Made by a program: the position numbers and the translations under genes
Notes under the pieces: model-generated
Databases searched by the model: none
What the model saw: only the letters and a program-made list of their open reading frames with translations
What the model was told of the DNA's origin: nothing
NCBI GenBank assembly: GCA_002430925.1
Contig: DJDD01000085.1
Location: 1 to 10,136, forward strand
DNA from: Flavobacteriales bacterium UBA5933
Lineage (GTDB): Bacteria > Bacteroidota > Bacteroidia > Flavobacteriales > Weeksellaceae
DNA: 10,136 nt
Direction of reading: 5' to 3'
Shown here: piece after piece, positions 1 through 6,440 of the stretch
Numbering within the stretch: the stretch's first letter is position 1
Layout of the letters: each line of letters begins with the position of its first letter

Positions 1-4
1 ATCT

Positions 5-554
5 TCAATTTTTGTTCTGTTGAAAGGCATTTTTTAATGAATCATAATCTTTGATCTTAATTGGAGTATTTTTTTGATCAAGAAGAAAAGAAATTGGAAA
101 TAAACTTTGAGACGACCATAAAGCCAATTCTTGCATTTTATTGGATAATTGCTTCCCTTTTTTATTCAATTGATCTCGATGAATTGTAACAACATTTTCG
201 TTATCTATTTTATCAAATACAAGTGATAAATCATAATCTAAGTCTGTAGATTCATTGTTATTTGTAACTATTTCTTGTACTTTATATTTTTCTTTATAAA
301 AATCTGAATCTAATGCATAATTTGGTCGTTGTGATAATAATAATTTATCTATCTCTTCGGATGTTTTTATAATTTATAGGAATATATATTTCGTTTAATC
401 CCGATATATCTTTGAAATAAATTTGTGAATTGTTATTACAATTTTGATTATGAAAAGATATTAAATCATCTTCTGATAAATTAAATTTATGTGCAAGATG
501 AGCAAATGAATCTCCAGATTGAAGTCGATAAATAATATAATTGTTATTTAACAT
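5..554 (-). pseudogene. LysM-domain protein gene, frameshifted
   Basis: Translation from the ATG at 554 gives a LysM-like module at about residues 7-60 (YRLQSGDSFAHLAHKFNLS, then a closing IYIPI strand). LysM modules bind peptidoglycan or other GlcNAc glycans. That frame stops after 69 codons at 345. A second minus-strand frame, open from about 373 down to a TGA at 5-7, continues with ordinary coding content (TSEEIDKLLLSQRPNYALDS near its start, ALWSSQSLFPISFLLDQ near its end). It has no start codon of its own near its beginning and is preceded by a TAA at 374-376. Removing one base in the A5 run (T5 on the plus strand, 364-368) joins both frames into a protein of about 182 aa. No signal peptide is seen. 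It may be a real pseudogene or a sequencing error. The C-terminal 119 residues are not recognised. Confidence 0.7.
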
Positions 555-659
555 TAGAATTTAGGTTGTAGGTGTATTGATTAAAATTACTATTTATTTT
601 TTAATCTACTGTTTTTAAGTATTTAAAATCGAATAAAAATAAAGTTAATGATTGCAATA

Positions 660-745
660 GCGATTGTAGTGGAAATCCTTTTTGCGGAGCGTGCTAGCGA
701 AGTAAAAAGATTGGGAGCGGAAAGCGCGGCACGTAGTGATTGCCC
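660..745. repeat. GC-rich REP-like hairpin element
   Basis: This is an abrupt GC-rich island in very AT-rich intergenic DNA. It contains a hairpin in which AATCCTTTTT (674-683) pairs with AAAAAGATT (704-712), with one bulged C. The loop holds the palindrome GCTAGC. The flanks read GCGATTGTAGTGGAA and GGGAGCGGAAAGCGCGG. I recall very similar GCGA..GTGGAAA..CTTTTT..AAAAAG..GCGGAAAGCGCGGCACG elements scattered between genes in Flavobacteriales, so I call it a dispersed repeat. Its function is not known to me; a REP-like mobile palindrome or a structured RNA are both possible. Only one copy is seen in this window. Confidence 0.55.
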
Positions 746-893
746 AAAAAAATAAAAAAAAAGTAATTGACAATTAAAAAACCGTATAATCATTTGCTTA
801 TATTTTATTTAATAGAAAATATGAATGTTATTCACTAAAAACTAATCTATAAATATTATTATAATACAAATAAATGTTAGGATGTAATTTGCT

Positions 894-901
894 TAAATTT
901 G
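894..901 (+). promoter_or_regulatory. candidate -7 box of the 193-aa gene
   Basis: TAAATTTG matches the Bacteroidota -7 consensus TAnnTTTG exactly and lies 19 bp before the ATG at 921, leaving a short leader. No convincing -33 TTG is seen at the usual distance, so this is a tentative call in AT-rich DNA where chance matches are common. Confidence 0.35.
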
Positions 902-920
902 TGTATTAAAATTAATAATA

Positions 921-1502
921 ATGAATGATATTTCTATAATTGATGAGATGGATGATTTCAAAATTTTTTGTTTGGAAGGCGTTGAAAATATAGAAGTTGA
1001 AAATGATACTATATTAATTGATTTCTTACATAAACTAGCTAAAAAATTCGAAATTACAAGTATATATAAAACTTGTGATAGTATAGAAAGTTTTGAGGAA
1101 AGTATTAGCAATCTTTTATATCATGATAGAGATTTTAAAGACTATAAAATTATTTATTTAGTATTTCAAGGTGATGAAAATCAAATACAAATAGATGATT
1201 ATTATTATAGTTTAGAAGAAATCGCGGAGTTTTTTCAAGGTAAGTTAACAGATAAAATAGTTCATTTCTCTAATATAAAAAATCTAGATTTAGAAGATGA
1301 ATCTTTTCAATTTTTTCTTGATGTTACTGGTGCAAAGGCATTATCTGGTTATGTAAACCCTTCTCCTATTTTAAGTACTGTACTTGATCAATACTATTTT
1401 TCTATTGCTAGAGAAACGGATGATGTTGTAGAGTTGGTTCATCTACTTTTTGATAAACATTCATCCATGTGTACTTCATTAGGATTTCGATTATATCATT
1501 AA
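921..1502 (+). CDS. 193-aa protein of unknown function, degenerate caspase/CHAT-like layout
   Basis: This is an acidic cytosolic protein with no signal peptide or membrane segment. It starts at the ATG at 921, shortly after a candidate -7 box. Visible blocks are IFCLEGVENIEVENDT (residues 15-30), YKTCDSIESFEESISNLLY (49-67), the hydrophobic strand KIIYLVFQGDEN (76-87), DDYYYSLEEIAEFFQGK (92-108), KIVHFSNIKNLDL (112-124) and DVTGAKALSGYV (134-145). It resembles a family I remember as DUF6642, which I cannot verify. The order strand-xFxG, helix, strand, then GAKAxxGY resembles caspase/CHAT peptidases. However, the catalytic His position appears to be Q83, and no Cys sits after the KIVHFSN strand (residues 112-118), so it would be inactive as a peptidase. 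It stands alone, convergent with uvrA, and its stop codon lies inside a terminator hairpin. Confidence 0.8.
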   Translation: MNDISIIDEMDDFKIFCLEGVENIEVENDTILIDFLHKLAKKFEITSIYKTCDSIESFEESISNLLYHDRDFKDYKIIYLVFQGDENQIQIDDYYYSLEEIAEFFQGKLTDKIVHFSNIKNLDLEDESFQFFLDVTGAKALSGYVNPSPILSTVLDQYYFSIARETDDVVELVHLLFDKHSSMCTSLGFRLYH

Positions 1503-1522
1503 AGTAATGATATAATCGAAAT
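1484..1522. terminator. 18-bp perfect hairpin, bidirectional terminator
   Basis: The 18-bp arm 1484-1501 (ATTTCGATTATATCATTA) is perfectly repeated in inverted form at 1505-1522 around a 3-nt loop AAG. It sits between two convergent genes, overlaps the last codons and stop of the 193-aa gene, and lies 11 bp beyond the uvrA stop. A T-rich run (ACTTTTAAATTTTAT) follows on the plus strand; the minus-strand side lacks a good U tract. A shared terminator is the simplest reading. Confidence 0.7.
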
Positions 1523-1533
1523 TATAATTACTT

Positions 1534-4335
1534 TTAAATTTTATCTTTAAGAAACTGAGCTGTGTAAGAAGTTTCTATTTTTATAAGATCTTCTGGAGTT
1601 CCTTCCGCTACTAAATATCCACCTTTCTTCCCTCCTTCTGGACCTAGATCAATTATCCAATCTGCAACTTTTATGATATCCATATTGTGTTCTATCACAA
1701 AAACTGAATGACCCAAATCTATTAATGCTCGTAATGCTTTTATTAATTTCTGAATATCATGAAAATGTAATCCAGTAGAAGGTTCATCGAAAATAAATAA
1801 AGTTTTATTTGTCGTCTCTCCTTTGGTTAAAAAATAAGCAAGTTTAACACGTTGTGCTTCACCACCAGAAAGTGTATTTGATGATTGTCCTAATTTTACA
1901 TATCCAAGACCAACATCTTGAAGTGGTTTTAATTTATCTACAATCTTTTTTTGATTAAACTCTCCAAAAAATTCTATCGCATCATCAATTGTTAAATTTA
2001 AAATGTCTGAAATTGATTTACCTTCAAATTTAACTTCTAAAACCTCTTTCTTAAAACGCTCTCCATGACAATCTTCACATAACAATTCAACATCAGCCAT
2101 AAACTGCATCTCAATTGTAATTGTACCTTCTCCTTTACATGTATCACATCTTCCTCCATCAACATTAAAAGAAAAATGTTTGGCTTGGAATCCCATTACT
2201 TTACTTGCTTTTTGTGAAGCAAATAAATTACGAATATCATCGTAAGCTTTTACATAAGTAACAGGATTAGAACGAGATGATTTACCAATAGGATTTTGAT
2301 CGATTAATTCAATTCCTTCTAATTGGCGTAAATCACCTACCAATTCATCAAAATCTCCGATTTTATTTCCAAAAATTTCAAAATGACGTTGTACAGCTGG
2401 TGCAAGAATATCTTTCATTAATGTTGATTTTCCCGAGCCAGAAACTCCTGTAATAACAGTCAACTCATTCAATGGAAATTTGACATCTATATTTTTTAAA
2501 TTATTTTCTCGTGCTCCAATAATTTTTAAATAATTAGACGATTTTAAACGATGTTTCGGAACTTCTATTTCCATTTTACCGTTTAAATACTGAGATGTAA
2601 GTGTATTAGCTTTCAGTAATTCTTTATACGTTCCTTCAAAAACAACTTCACCTCCATGTGTTCCAGCTTCAGGACCAATATCTATAATATAATCTGCAGC
2701 TTTCATAATGTCTTCATCATGCTCCACAACAATAACTGTATTCCCTAAATCTCGTAAACGATGTAAAATTGTAATAAATTTCTTTGTATCACGAGAATGT
2801 AATCCAATTGATGGTTCATCTAACACATACATAGAACCTACTAAGCTACTTCCTAAAGATGTCGCTAAATTAATTCTTTGTGATTCTCCTCCAGATAAAG
2901 TATTTGATGCTCTATTTAACGTTAAATACTCCAAACCAACATCTAATAAAAACTTAAGACGTGAATTAATTTCATAAATAATTCGTCCAGCAATCTGTTT
3001 ATCATAATCATTAAATTCTATCGTTGAAAAGAATTCATATAATTCATTTAAAGGTAAATCGACCAAATCATTGATTGATTTATCAGCTATTTTTACATAA
3101 TTTGTTTCTTTTCTAAGACGCTTACCTTTACAAGTAGGACAAGTTGTTTTTCCTCTGTAACGAGAAAGCATTACACGAAATTGAATTTTATAGGTATTTT
3201 CTTCAACCATTTTGAAGAATCCGTTAATACCTTCCCAATTAGAATCACCTTGCCACAAATAATCTTTTTGTTCATCAGTCAATTCAAAATAAGGTTTATG
3301 AATAGGAAAATCTTTCTGCTTAGCAAATTTTATAAAATGCATCTTCCATTCACTCATCTTCTCTCCTTTCCAAGCTACTACAGCATCTTCATAAATCGAT
3401 AATGATTTATTAGGTATAACTAAATTTTCTTCAATACCTATCACTTTTCCATATCCTTCGCAGGTAGGACAAGCTCCATAAGGATTATTAAAACTAAAGA
3501 AATGAATATTAGGTTCATTAAAAATTAATCCATCTGCTTCAAACTTATTAGAAAAATATTTATATGAATCATTTTCTATATTAACAATAATAATTTCTCC
3601 TTTTCCTTCGAAAAAAGCAGTTTCTATAGAATCAGCCAAACGATGATAAAATGATTCTTCATCTTCTGTTGGTAAAGCAATACGATCTATAATAAGATGT
3701 ATTTCATTTTCTGGTTGTGGAGAAAAATTAAAAGATATTAAATCTTCTATTTTGACTTGTTTACCATCAATACTTAATCGTGTAAAACCTTGTTGTTGTA
3801 ATATGGTAAGATGCTCAGGAAATGTACGTTCTTCAGGAACAACTAATTTTATTTGTAAAATAAACTTAGTTTCCGGCTGAAACGATTTAAGATAATCAAC
3901 AACATCAGTTACAGAATCTTTCTGAACTAATTCTCCTGTAATTGGCGAATATGTTTTTCCAATTCGTGCATAAAGCAATTTTAGATAATCGTAAACTTCT
4001 GTTGTTGTACCAACAGTAGAACGAGGATTGGTAGAATTTACTTTTTGTTGTATTGCAATTGCTGGAGCAATTCCTTTTATATAATCTACTTGTGGTTTAT
4101 CTAATTTTCCTAAAAACTGTCTTGCATAGGAAGATAAACTTTCTACATAACGACGTTGTCCTTCTGCATACAATGTATCGAAAGCCAAAGTTGATTTTCC
4201 AGAACCAGACATTCCGGTAATTACAACAAGTTTATTTTTGGGAATTGCTAAATCTATGTTTTTCAGATTATGCAATTTTGCTCCTTTTATCAGAATAAAT
4301 TCCTTTGGATCGAGTTGATTGATATCTTTTTTCAT
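1534..4335 (-). CDS. uvrA: UvrABC excinuclease subunit A
   Basis: UvrA is the damage-recognising ATPase of nucleotide excision repair; it loads UvrB on DNA lesions. The 933-aa product has both ABC modules: Walker A GMSGSGKST (41-49), signature LSGGESQR (480-487) and LDEPSIGLH (505-513); then Walker A GVSGSGKST (630-638), LSGGEAQR (822-829) and DEPSTGLH (850-857). The C-terminal zinc module is intact (C730, C733, C753, C756). The first CxxC of the N-terminal zinc site is replaced by FEADG (265-269), while CPTC (289-292) remains; I recall this as usual in Bacteroidota. The length fits the family (E. coli about 940). The frame is open 36 codons further, to an ATG at 4443, but that extension (many I, F, K, Y) is unlike UvrA and spans a TATCTTTG -7 box. 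I therefore start at MKKDINQLDPKEF, ATG at 4335. Confidence 0.97.
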   Translation of the reverse strand: MKKDINQLDPKEFILIKGAKLHNLKNIDLAIPKNKLVVITGMSGSGKSTLAFDTLYAEGQRRYVESLSSYARQFLGKLDKPQVDYIKGIAPAIAIQQKVNSTNPRSTVGTTTEVYDYLKLLYARIGKTYSPITGELVQKDSVTDVVDYLKSFQPETKFILQIKLVVPEERTFPEHLTILQQQGFTRLSIDGKQVKIEDLISFNFSPQPENEIHLIIDRIALPTEDEESFYHRLADSIETAFFEGKGEIIIVNIENDSYKYFSNKFEADGLIFNEPNIHFFSFNNPYGACPTCEGYGKVIGIEENLVIPNKSLSIYEDAVVAWKGEKMSEWKMHFIKFAKQKDFPIHKPYFELTDEQKDYLWQGDSNWEGINGFFKMVEENTYKIQFRVMLSRYRGKTTCPTCKGKRLRKETNYVKIADKSINDLVDLPLNELYEFFSTIEFNDYDKQIAGRIIYEINSRLKFLLDVGLEYLTLNRASNTLSGGESQRINLATSLGSSLVGSMYVLDEPSIGLHSRDTKKFITILHRLRDLGNTVIVVEHDEDIMKAADYIIDIGPEAGTHGGEVVFEGTYKELLKANTLTSQYLNGKMEIEVPKHRLKSSNYLKIIGARENNLKNIDVKFPLNELTVITGVSGSGKSTLMKDILAPAVQRHFEIFGNKIGDFDELVGDLRQLEGIELIDQNPIGKSSRSNPVTYVKAYDDIRNLFASQKASKVMGFQAKHFSFNVDGGRCDTCKGEGTITIEMQFMADVELLCEDCHGERFKKEVLEVKFEGKSISDILNLTIDDAIEFFGEFNQKKIVDKLKPLQDVGLGYVKLGQSSNTLSGGEAQRVKLAYFLTKGETTNKTLFIFDEPSTGLHFHDIQKLIKALRALIDLGHSVFVIEHNMDIIKVADWIIDLGPEGGKKGGYLVAEGTPEDLIKIETSYTAQFLKDKI

Positions 4336-4342
4336 TGGATAA

Positions 4343-4375
4343 CAAAGATAAGTCTTTTTGAAAAAATTTATACAA
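4343..4375 (-). promoter_or_regulatory. uvrA promoter, nearly leaderless
   Basis: On the minus strand TATCTTTG (plus-strand CAAAGATA, 4343-4350) matches the Bacteroidota -7 consensus TAnnTTTG. A TTG (plus CAA, 4373-4375) lies 22 bp upstream, within the 17-23 bp range reported for -33 elements. The box ends only 7 nt before the ATG at 4335, so the transcript would have almost no leader. This supports the internal uvrA start over the longer open frame. Confidence 0.5.
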
Positions 4376-4543
4376 CGTAAAATAGTAATCATTCTAAAAA
4401 TTATAACACTCAAATATTTATTTATAACCATATTTTTAAACAACTGATTAACAGTATAAAAAAAAATAAATTCTAGATGTTATTTCTTTTATTTTTTTGG
4501 TTTTAATCAATTATTTATATAAATTTGATACATCATCAGGAGA

Positions 4544-4591
4544 TTTTGCTTTGTGCAAAACACCAACCGAGTATTTACCTACTACGGTGGT
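4544..4591. other. two adjacent intergenic hairpins
   Basis: Hairpin 1 is TTTTGC (4544-4549) / GCAAAA (4555-4560) with loop TTTGT. Hairpin 2 pairs ACC (4562-4564) with GGT (4589-4591), ACCG (4566-4569) with CGGT (4585-4588) and AGTA (4570-4573) with TACT (4580-4583), around the loop TTTACC, with single A bulges at 4565 and 4584. The only GC-richer DNA between uvrA and the 82-aa gene coincides with them. They could be a small RNA, an upstream regulatory structure, or the remains of a mobile element end such as the subterminal hairpins of the IS200/IS605 family. No T tract follows, so an intrinsic terminator is unlikely. Confidence 0.4.
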
Positions 4592-4673
4592 TTAGAATGA
4601 GGACAACTTGTCAAAATAAAGGTTATTCATTTCTAATCCTGTTGTTTTAATTATTAATTTAAATTTTAGAACA

Positions 4674-4922
4674 ATGGAAAATTATTTAAAAAATTTTGAG
4701 AAAAGATTTTCAAATCTTGCAGATTATGAACTAATTCAGTCTTTTAATCATGAAGTTCATCAAATAAATTGGGGGGATTTCAGACAATATTATTTGGAAG
4801 CACTAAAAAAAGAATTTTATAAACGAGGGTTTGATACAAGTTCAATCATAGAAGGTAGCACCATTATATTATCAGAAAAGGTTTATCTTGATGGTAAAAC
4901 CATTCGAACAATTGGTAGTTAA
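4674..4922 (+). CDS. 82-aa protein of unknown function
   Basis: This is a small soluble protein without a signal peptide, membrane segment or cysteines. The N-terminal two thirds (residues 1-52) look helical and rich in charged and aromatic residues (ADYELIQSFNHEVHQ, WGDFRQYYLEALKKEFYKRG). The last third (58-80) alternates like a beta hairpin (STIILSEKVYLDGKTIRTI). I do not recognise the family. It is probably genuine because codon use matches the neighbours, it has an ATG start after a 338-bp intergenic region, and a strong terminator begins 22 bp after the stop. It stands as a single-gene unit between uvrA and the broken GIY-YIG gene. No function is proposed. Confidence 0.7.
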   Translation: MENYLKNFEKRFSNLADYELIQSFNHEVHQINWGDFRQYYLEALKKEFYKRGFDTSSIIEGSTIILSEKVYLDGKTIRTIGS

Positions 4923-4944
4923 GTAGAAAAATCATAAATATTAG

Positions 4945-4984
4945 AAATAGAGATTTCGAATTGATTCAAAATCTCTATTTTTTA
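4945..4984 (+). terminator. intrinsic terminator after the 82-aa gene
   Basis: The perfect 12-bp arms AAATAGAGATTT (4945-4956) and AAATCTCTATTT (4969-4980) enclose a 12-nt loop. A continuous T run (4978-4983) follows, as expected for Rho-independent termination on the plus strand. Confidence 0.85.
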
Positions 4985-5035
4985 TACTACAAAAATGATC
5001 GTTTATTATAATTATTCATTTTAAAGTAAATAATG

Positions 5036-5043
5036 TAATTTTG
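5036..5043 (+). promoter_or_regulatory. candidate -7 box of the GIY-YIG gene
   Basis: TAATTTTG matches TAnnTTTG exactly and ends 4 nt before the ATG at 5048, so transcription would begin at or next to the start codon. No clear -33 TTG is seen. Its position just past the preceding terminator supports an independent transcription unit. Confidence 0.4.
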
Positions 5044-5047
5044 TATT

Positions 5048-5203
5048 ATGGTTCTGAATGATAGATTGAAAGCTTTAGTTGAAAGAGTTCCAAAAAATAT
5101 ATGTGGCGTATATTATTTAATGAATGATAATGATGAAATTATCTACATTGGGAAAAGTATTAATATTAGACAACGATTAATACAACATTTTAAATCTATG
5201 TAA
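5048..5203 (+). pseudogene. GIY-YIG endonuclease-domain gene, 5' fragment cut by IS
   Basis: The 51 codons from the ATG at 5048 contain the start of a GIY-YIG nuclease domain: GVYYL (residues 20-24) is the GIY strand, IYIGKS (32-37) is the YIG strand, and INIRQRLIQHF (38-48) carries the conserved arginine of the following helix. GIY-YIG domains cut DNA with one Mg-dependent site, for example in UvrC and in DnaQ-type exonuclease fusions. The rest of the domain, including the catalytic glutamate, is absent. The reading frame enters the IS end at 5199 and stops at a TAA (5201-5203) supplied by the IS. No continuation is found beyond the right IS end at 6453. The original full-length protein type cannot be told from this piece. 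Confidence 0.8.
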
Positions 5204-5210
5204 TCTTCCC
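5199..5210. repeat. IS left terminal inverted repeat
   Basis: TGTAATCTTCCC is the perfect inverted copy of 6441-6452. The next base is C here and its counterpart differs. The OrfB stop codon (5215-5217) lies only a few bases inside this end. Confidence 0.9.
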
Positions 5211-5214
5211 CTTG

Positions 5215-6105
5215 TTAAGAACACTTAAAAGTAGAGTTTTTATTTAATATTATTGTATTATTATTTTGATTAATTTGAAATGTAGGAAAATCATTAGGAT
5301 TTTTGACCTTACCATATTTCAATAAAAAATTTCTAGGAGAAAGATATTGTAAAGAACTGTGTGGTCTTTCATTGTTATACATCCACATCCAAATTTCTGT
5401 ATAATTTTTCATTTCTTTGATATTTTCAAATAAATAAGCATTTAAAAAATCTGTTCTAAAAGTTCTATTAAATCTTTCAATCAACGAATTTTGCGTAGGT
5501 TTCCCAGGTTGAATATAATATAATTCAATGGCTTTTTTTTGACAAAATAGTTTTAGTTTTTCAGCAATAAATTCTGGACCATTATCTACTCTAATTTTCT
5601 CAGGTTTCCCTCGCCATTCGATTAGTTTTTCTAGTTCAGAAATTACTTTAGCTGAAGGTAAGCTTGTGTCGATACAAATACTCAAAATTTCTCGATTAAA
5701 ATCGTCTATAATATTCAAACTTCTCACGCTTTTTCCGTTTTCTAAACTATCATGCATAAAATCCATACTCCACGTTACATTTGGATAAATCGGACGTAAA
5801 AGTGGCTCTTTAATCCTTGCAGGAAGTCTTTTTTTACGTTTATTACGTAGATTAAGTTTCATCGAAGTATAAATTCGATAGACTCGTTTATGGTTCCAAG
5901 TAAATCCTAAATTTCGTAAACGATGATGCATCATCCAAAAGCCCCAAGTTTGATGCTCGTTGGATAGCGCTATCAATTGAAAACGTATTTTATCATCCTC
6001 GTCTTTACGTACTTTTTGATAATAAAAAACGGATGTTCGTAAGCTAAATAGACGACAAGCCCTGCGAGAACTTAGCTGATGTTTTTCTTTTGAATACAAC
6101 ACCAA
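5215..6105 (-). CDS. IS3-family transposase OrfB (DDE integrase domain)
   Basis: This is the catalytic half of the transposase. It has an N-terminal helical HTH_21-like part (residues about 40-90) and then an rve/DDE integrase core. The catalytic triad is visible as D115 in WSMDFMHD, D174 in RVDNGPEF and E210 in NSLIERFNR, with exactly 35 residues between D174 and E210, as in D,D(35)E enzymes. The C-terminal motif YNNERPHSSLQYLSP (243-257) is typical of the family. The nominal start at 6105 is a TTG. The frame is open further upstream to the slip site at 6132-6138, so the working protein is probably the OrfAB fusion of about 392 aa made by -1 frameshifting, which adds AITPCEKRE before this segment. 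It appears intact. Confidence 0.93.
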   Translation of the reverse strand: MVLYSKEKHQLSSRRACRLFSLRTSVFYYQKVRKDEDDKIRFQLIALSNEHQTWGFWMMHHRLRNLGFTWNHKRVYRIYTSMKLNLRNKRKKRLPARIKEPLLRPIYPNVTWSMDFMHDSLENGKSVRSLNIIDDFNREILSICIDTSLPSAKVISELEKLIEWRGKPEKIRVDNGPEFIAEKLKLFCQKKAIELYYIQPGKPTQNSLIERFNRTFRTDFLNAYLFENIKEMKNYTEIWMWMYNNERPHSSLQYLSPRNFLLKYGKVKNPNDFPTFQINQNNNTIILNKNSTFKCS

Positions 6106-6125
6106 CTCTCGTTTTTCACAAGGCG

Positions 6126-6392
6126 TTATAGCTTTTTTTCGATAACATCTTTTAAAACTACGTTTTCCAAAGTAAGCTCTGCTACAATTCTTTTATATTG
6201 GGACAATTGCTTCTCTAGTTCCTTTAATTGAGCTAATTGATGGGCTTCCATTCCGCCATATTTACTCTTCCATTTATAAAAAGTGGGTTGACTTATTCCA
6301 TGTTCACGACAAATTTCATTGACTGTTTTGCCTTGATTTTGTTCTGATAAGATCTTGACGATCTGAACTTCTGTAAAATTGCTCTGTTTCAT
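6126..6392 (-). CDS. IS3-family transposase OrfA (HTH)
   Basis: This 88-aa DNA-binding half of the transposase recognises the IS ends. A helix-turn-helix is seen at about residues 21-43 (GKTVNEICREHGISQPTFYK). It is followed by a leucine-rich coiled coil (about 50-85, LAQLKELEKQLSQYKRIV) that mediates multimerisation in IS3 elements. The ATG at 6392 follows a leader of about 50 bp from the right IS end. The last codons contain the slip site A_AAA_AAG, and the frame-0 stop is at 6126-6128. No exact TAnnTTTG box was found upstream on the minus strand. Confidence 0.92.
   Translation of the reverse strand: MKQSNFTEVQIVKILSEQNQGKTVNEICREHGISQPTFYKWKSKYGGMEAHQLAQLKELEKQLSQYKRIVAELTLENVVLKDVIEKKL
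6132..6138 (-). promoter_or_regulatory. programmed -1 ribosomal frameshift site A_AAA_AAG
   Basis: OrfA reads GAA AAA AAG CTA TAA here, so the heptamer A_AAA_AAG is correctly phased for tandem -1 slippage, the classic IS3-family and dnaX signal. After slipping, the frame continues as GCT ATA ACG CCT TGT GAA and on into OrfB without a stop. The fusion would be 87 OrfA residues plus 305 residues. I did not identify a convincing downstream stimulatory stem. Confidence 0.8.
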
Positions 6393-6440
6393 AATTATCC
6401 CTAAGTTAATAAACTATATTTTTAAACGGTACGGTTTTTA

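Larger units (their letters stand above)
555..920. other. divergent intergenic region
   Basis: This 366-bp stretch separates the leftward LysM gene from the rightward 193-aa gene. It is almost entirely A+T except for the GC-rich hairpin element at 660-745. The right part carries a candidate -7 box for the rightward gene. For the leftward gene only 7-of-8 matches to TAnnTTTG were seen, so no promoter is called. No open frame here looks coding. Confidence 0.6.
4336..4673. other. divergent intergenic region upstream of uvrA
   Basis: This 338-bp region lies between uvrA (leftward) and the 82-aa gene (rightward). It holds the uvrA promoter at its left end, an A/T-rich stretch to about 4540, two adjacent hairpins at 4544-4591, and an 11-bp odd palindrome GACAACTTGTC at 4602-4612. 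Before the 82-aa gene, TAAATTTT (4660-4667) matches the -7 consensus at 7 of 8 positions; a TTG at 4642-4644 is only 15 bp upstream, shorter than usual. The GC content rises visibly at 4540-4612. No coding potential was seen. Confidence 0.55.

Noticed and set aside
345..376. Programmed +1 frameshift in the LysM gene
   Set aside because: No known +1 recoding motif such as a slow codon or stop in context is visible; a one-base indel in a short A run is simpler.
893..1111. Minus-strand open frame opposite the 193-aa gene
   Set aside because: It is Ser/Ile-rich, mirrors the acidic plus-strand gene and has no promoter or terminator of its own.
2708..2977. Plus-strand open frame inside uvrA
   Set aside because: It is antisense to conserved UvrA sequence including the LDEPSIGLH region, with Ser/Leu/Lys-rich noise composition and no start context.
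3181..3402. Second plus-strand open frame inside uvrA
   Set aside because: It is an antisense shadow of the UvrA coding frame with no recognisable domain.
4336..4443. N-terminal extension of uvrA to the ATG at 4443
   Set aside because: The 36 extra residues are low-complexity I/F/K/Y-rich and unlike UvrA. They cover a good -7 box, and the M at 4335 fits the usual distance to the first Walker A motif.
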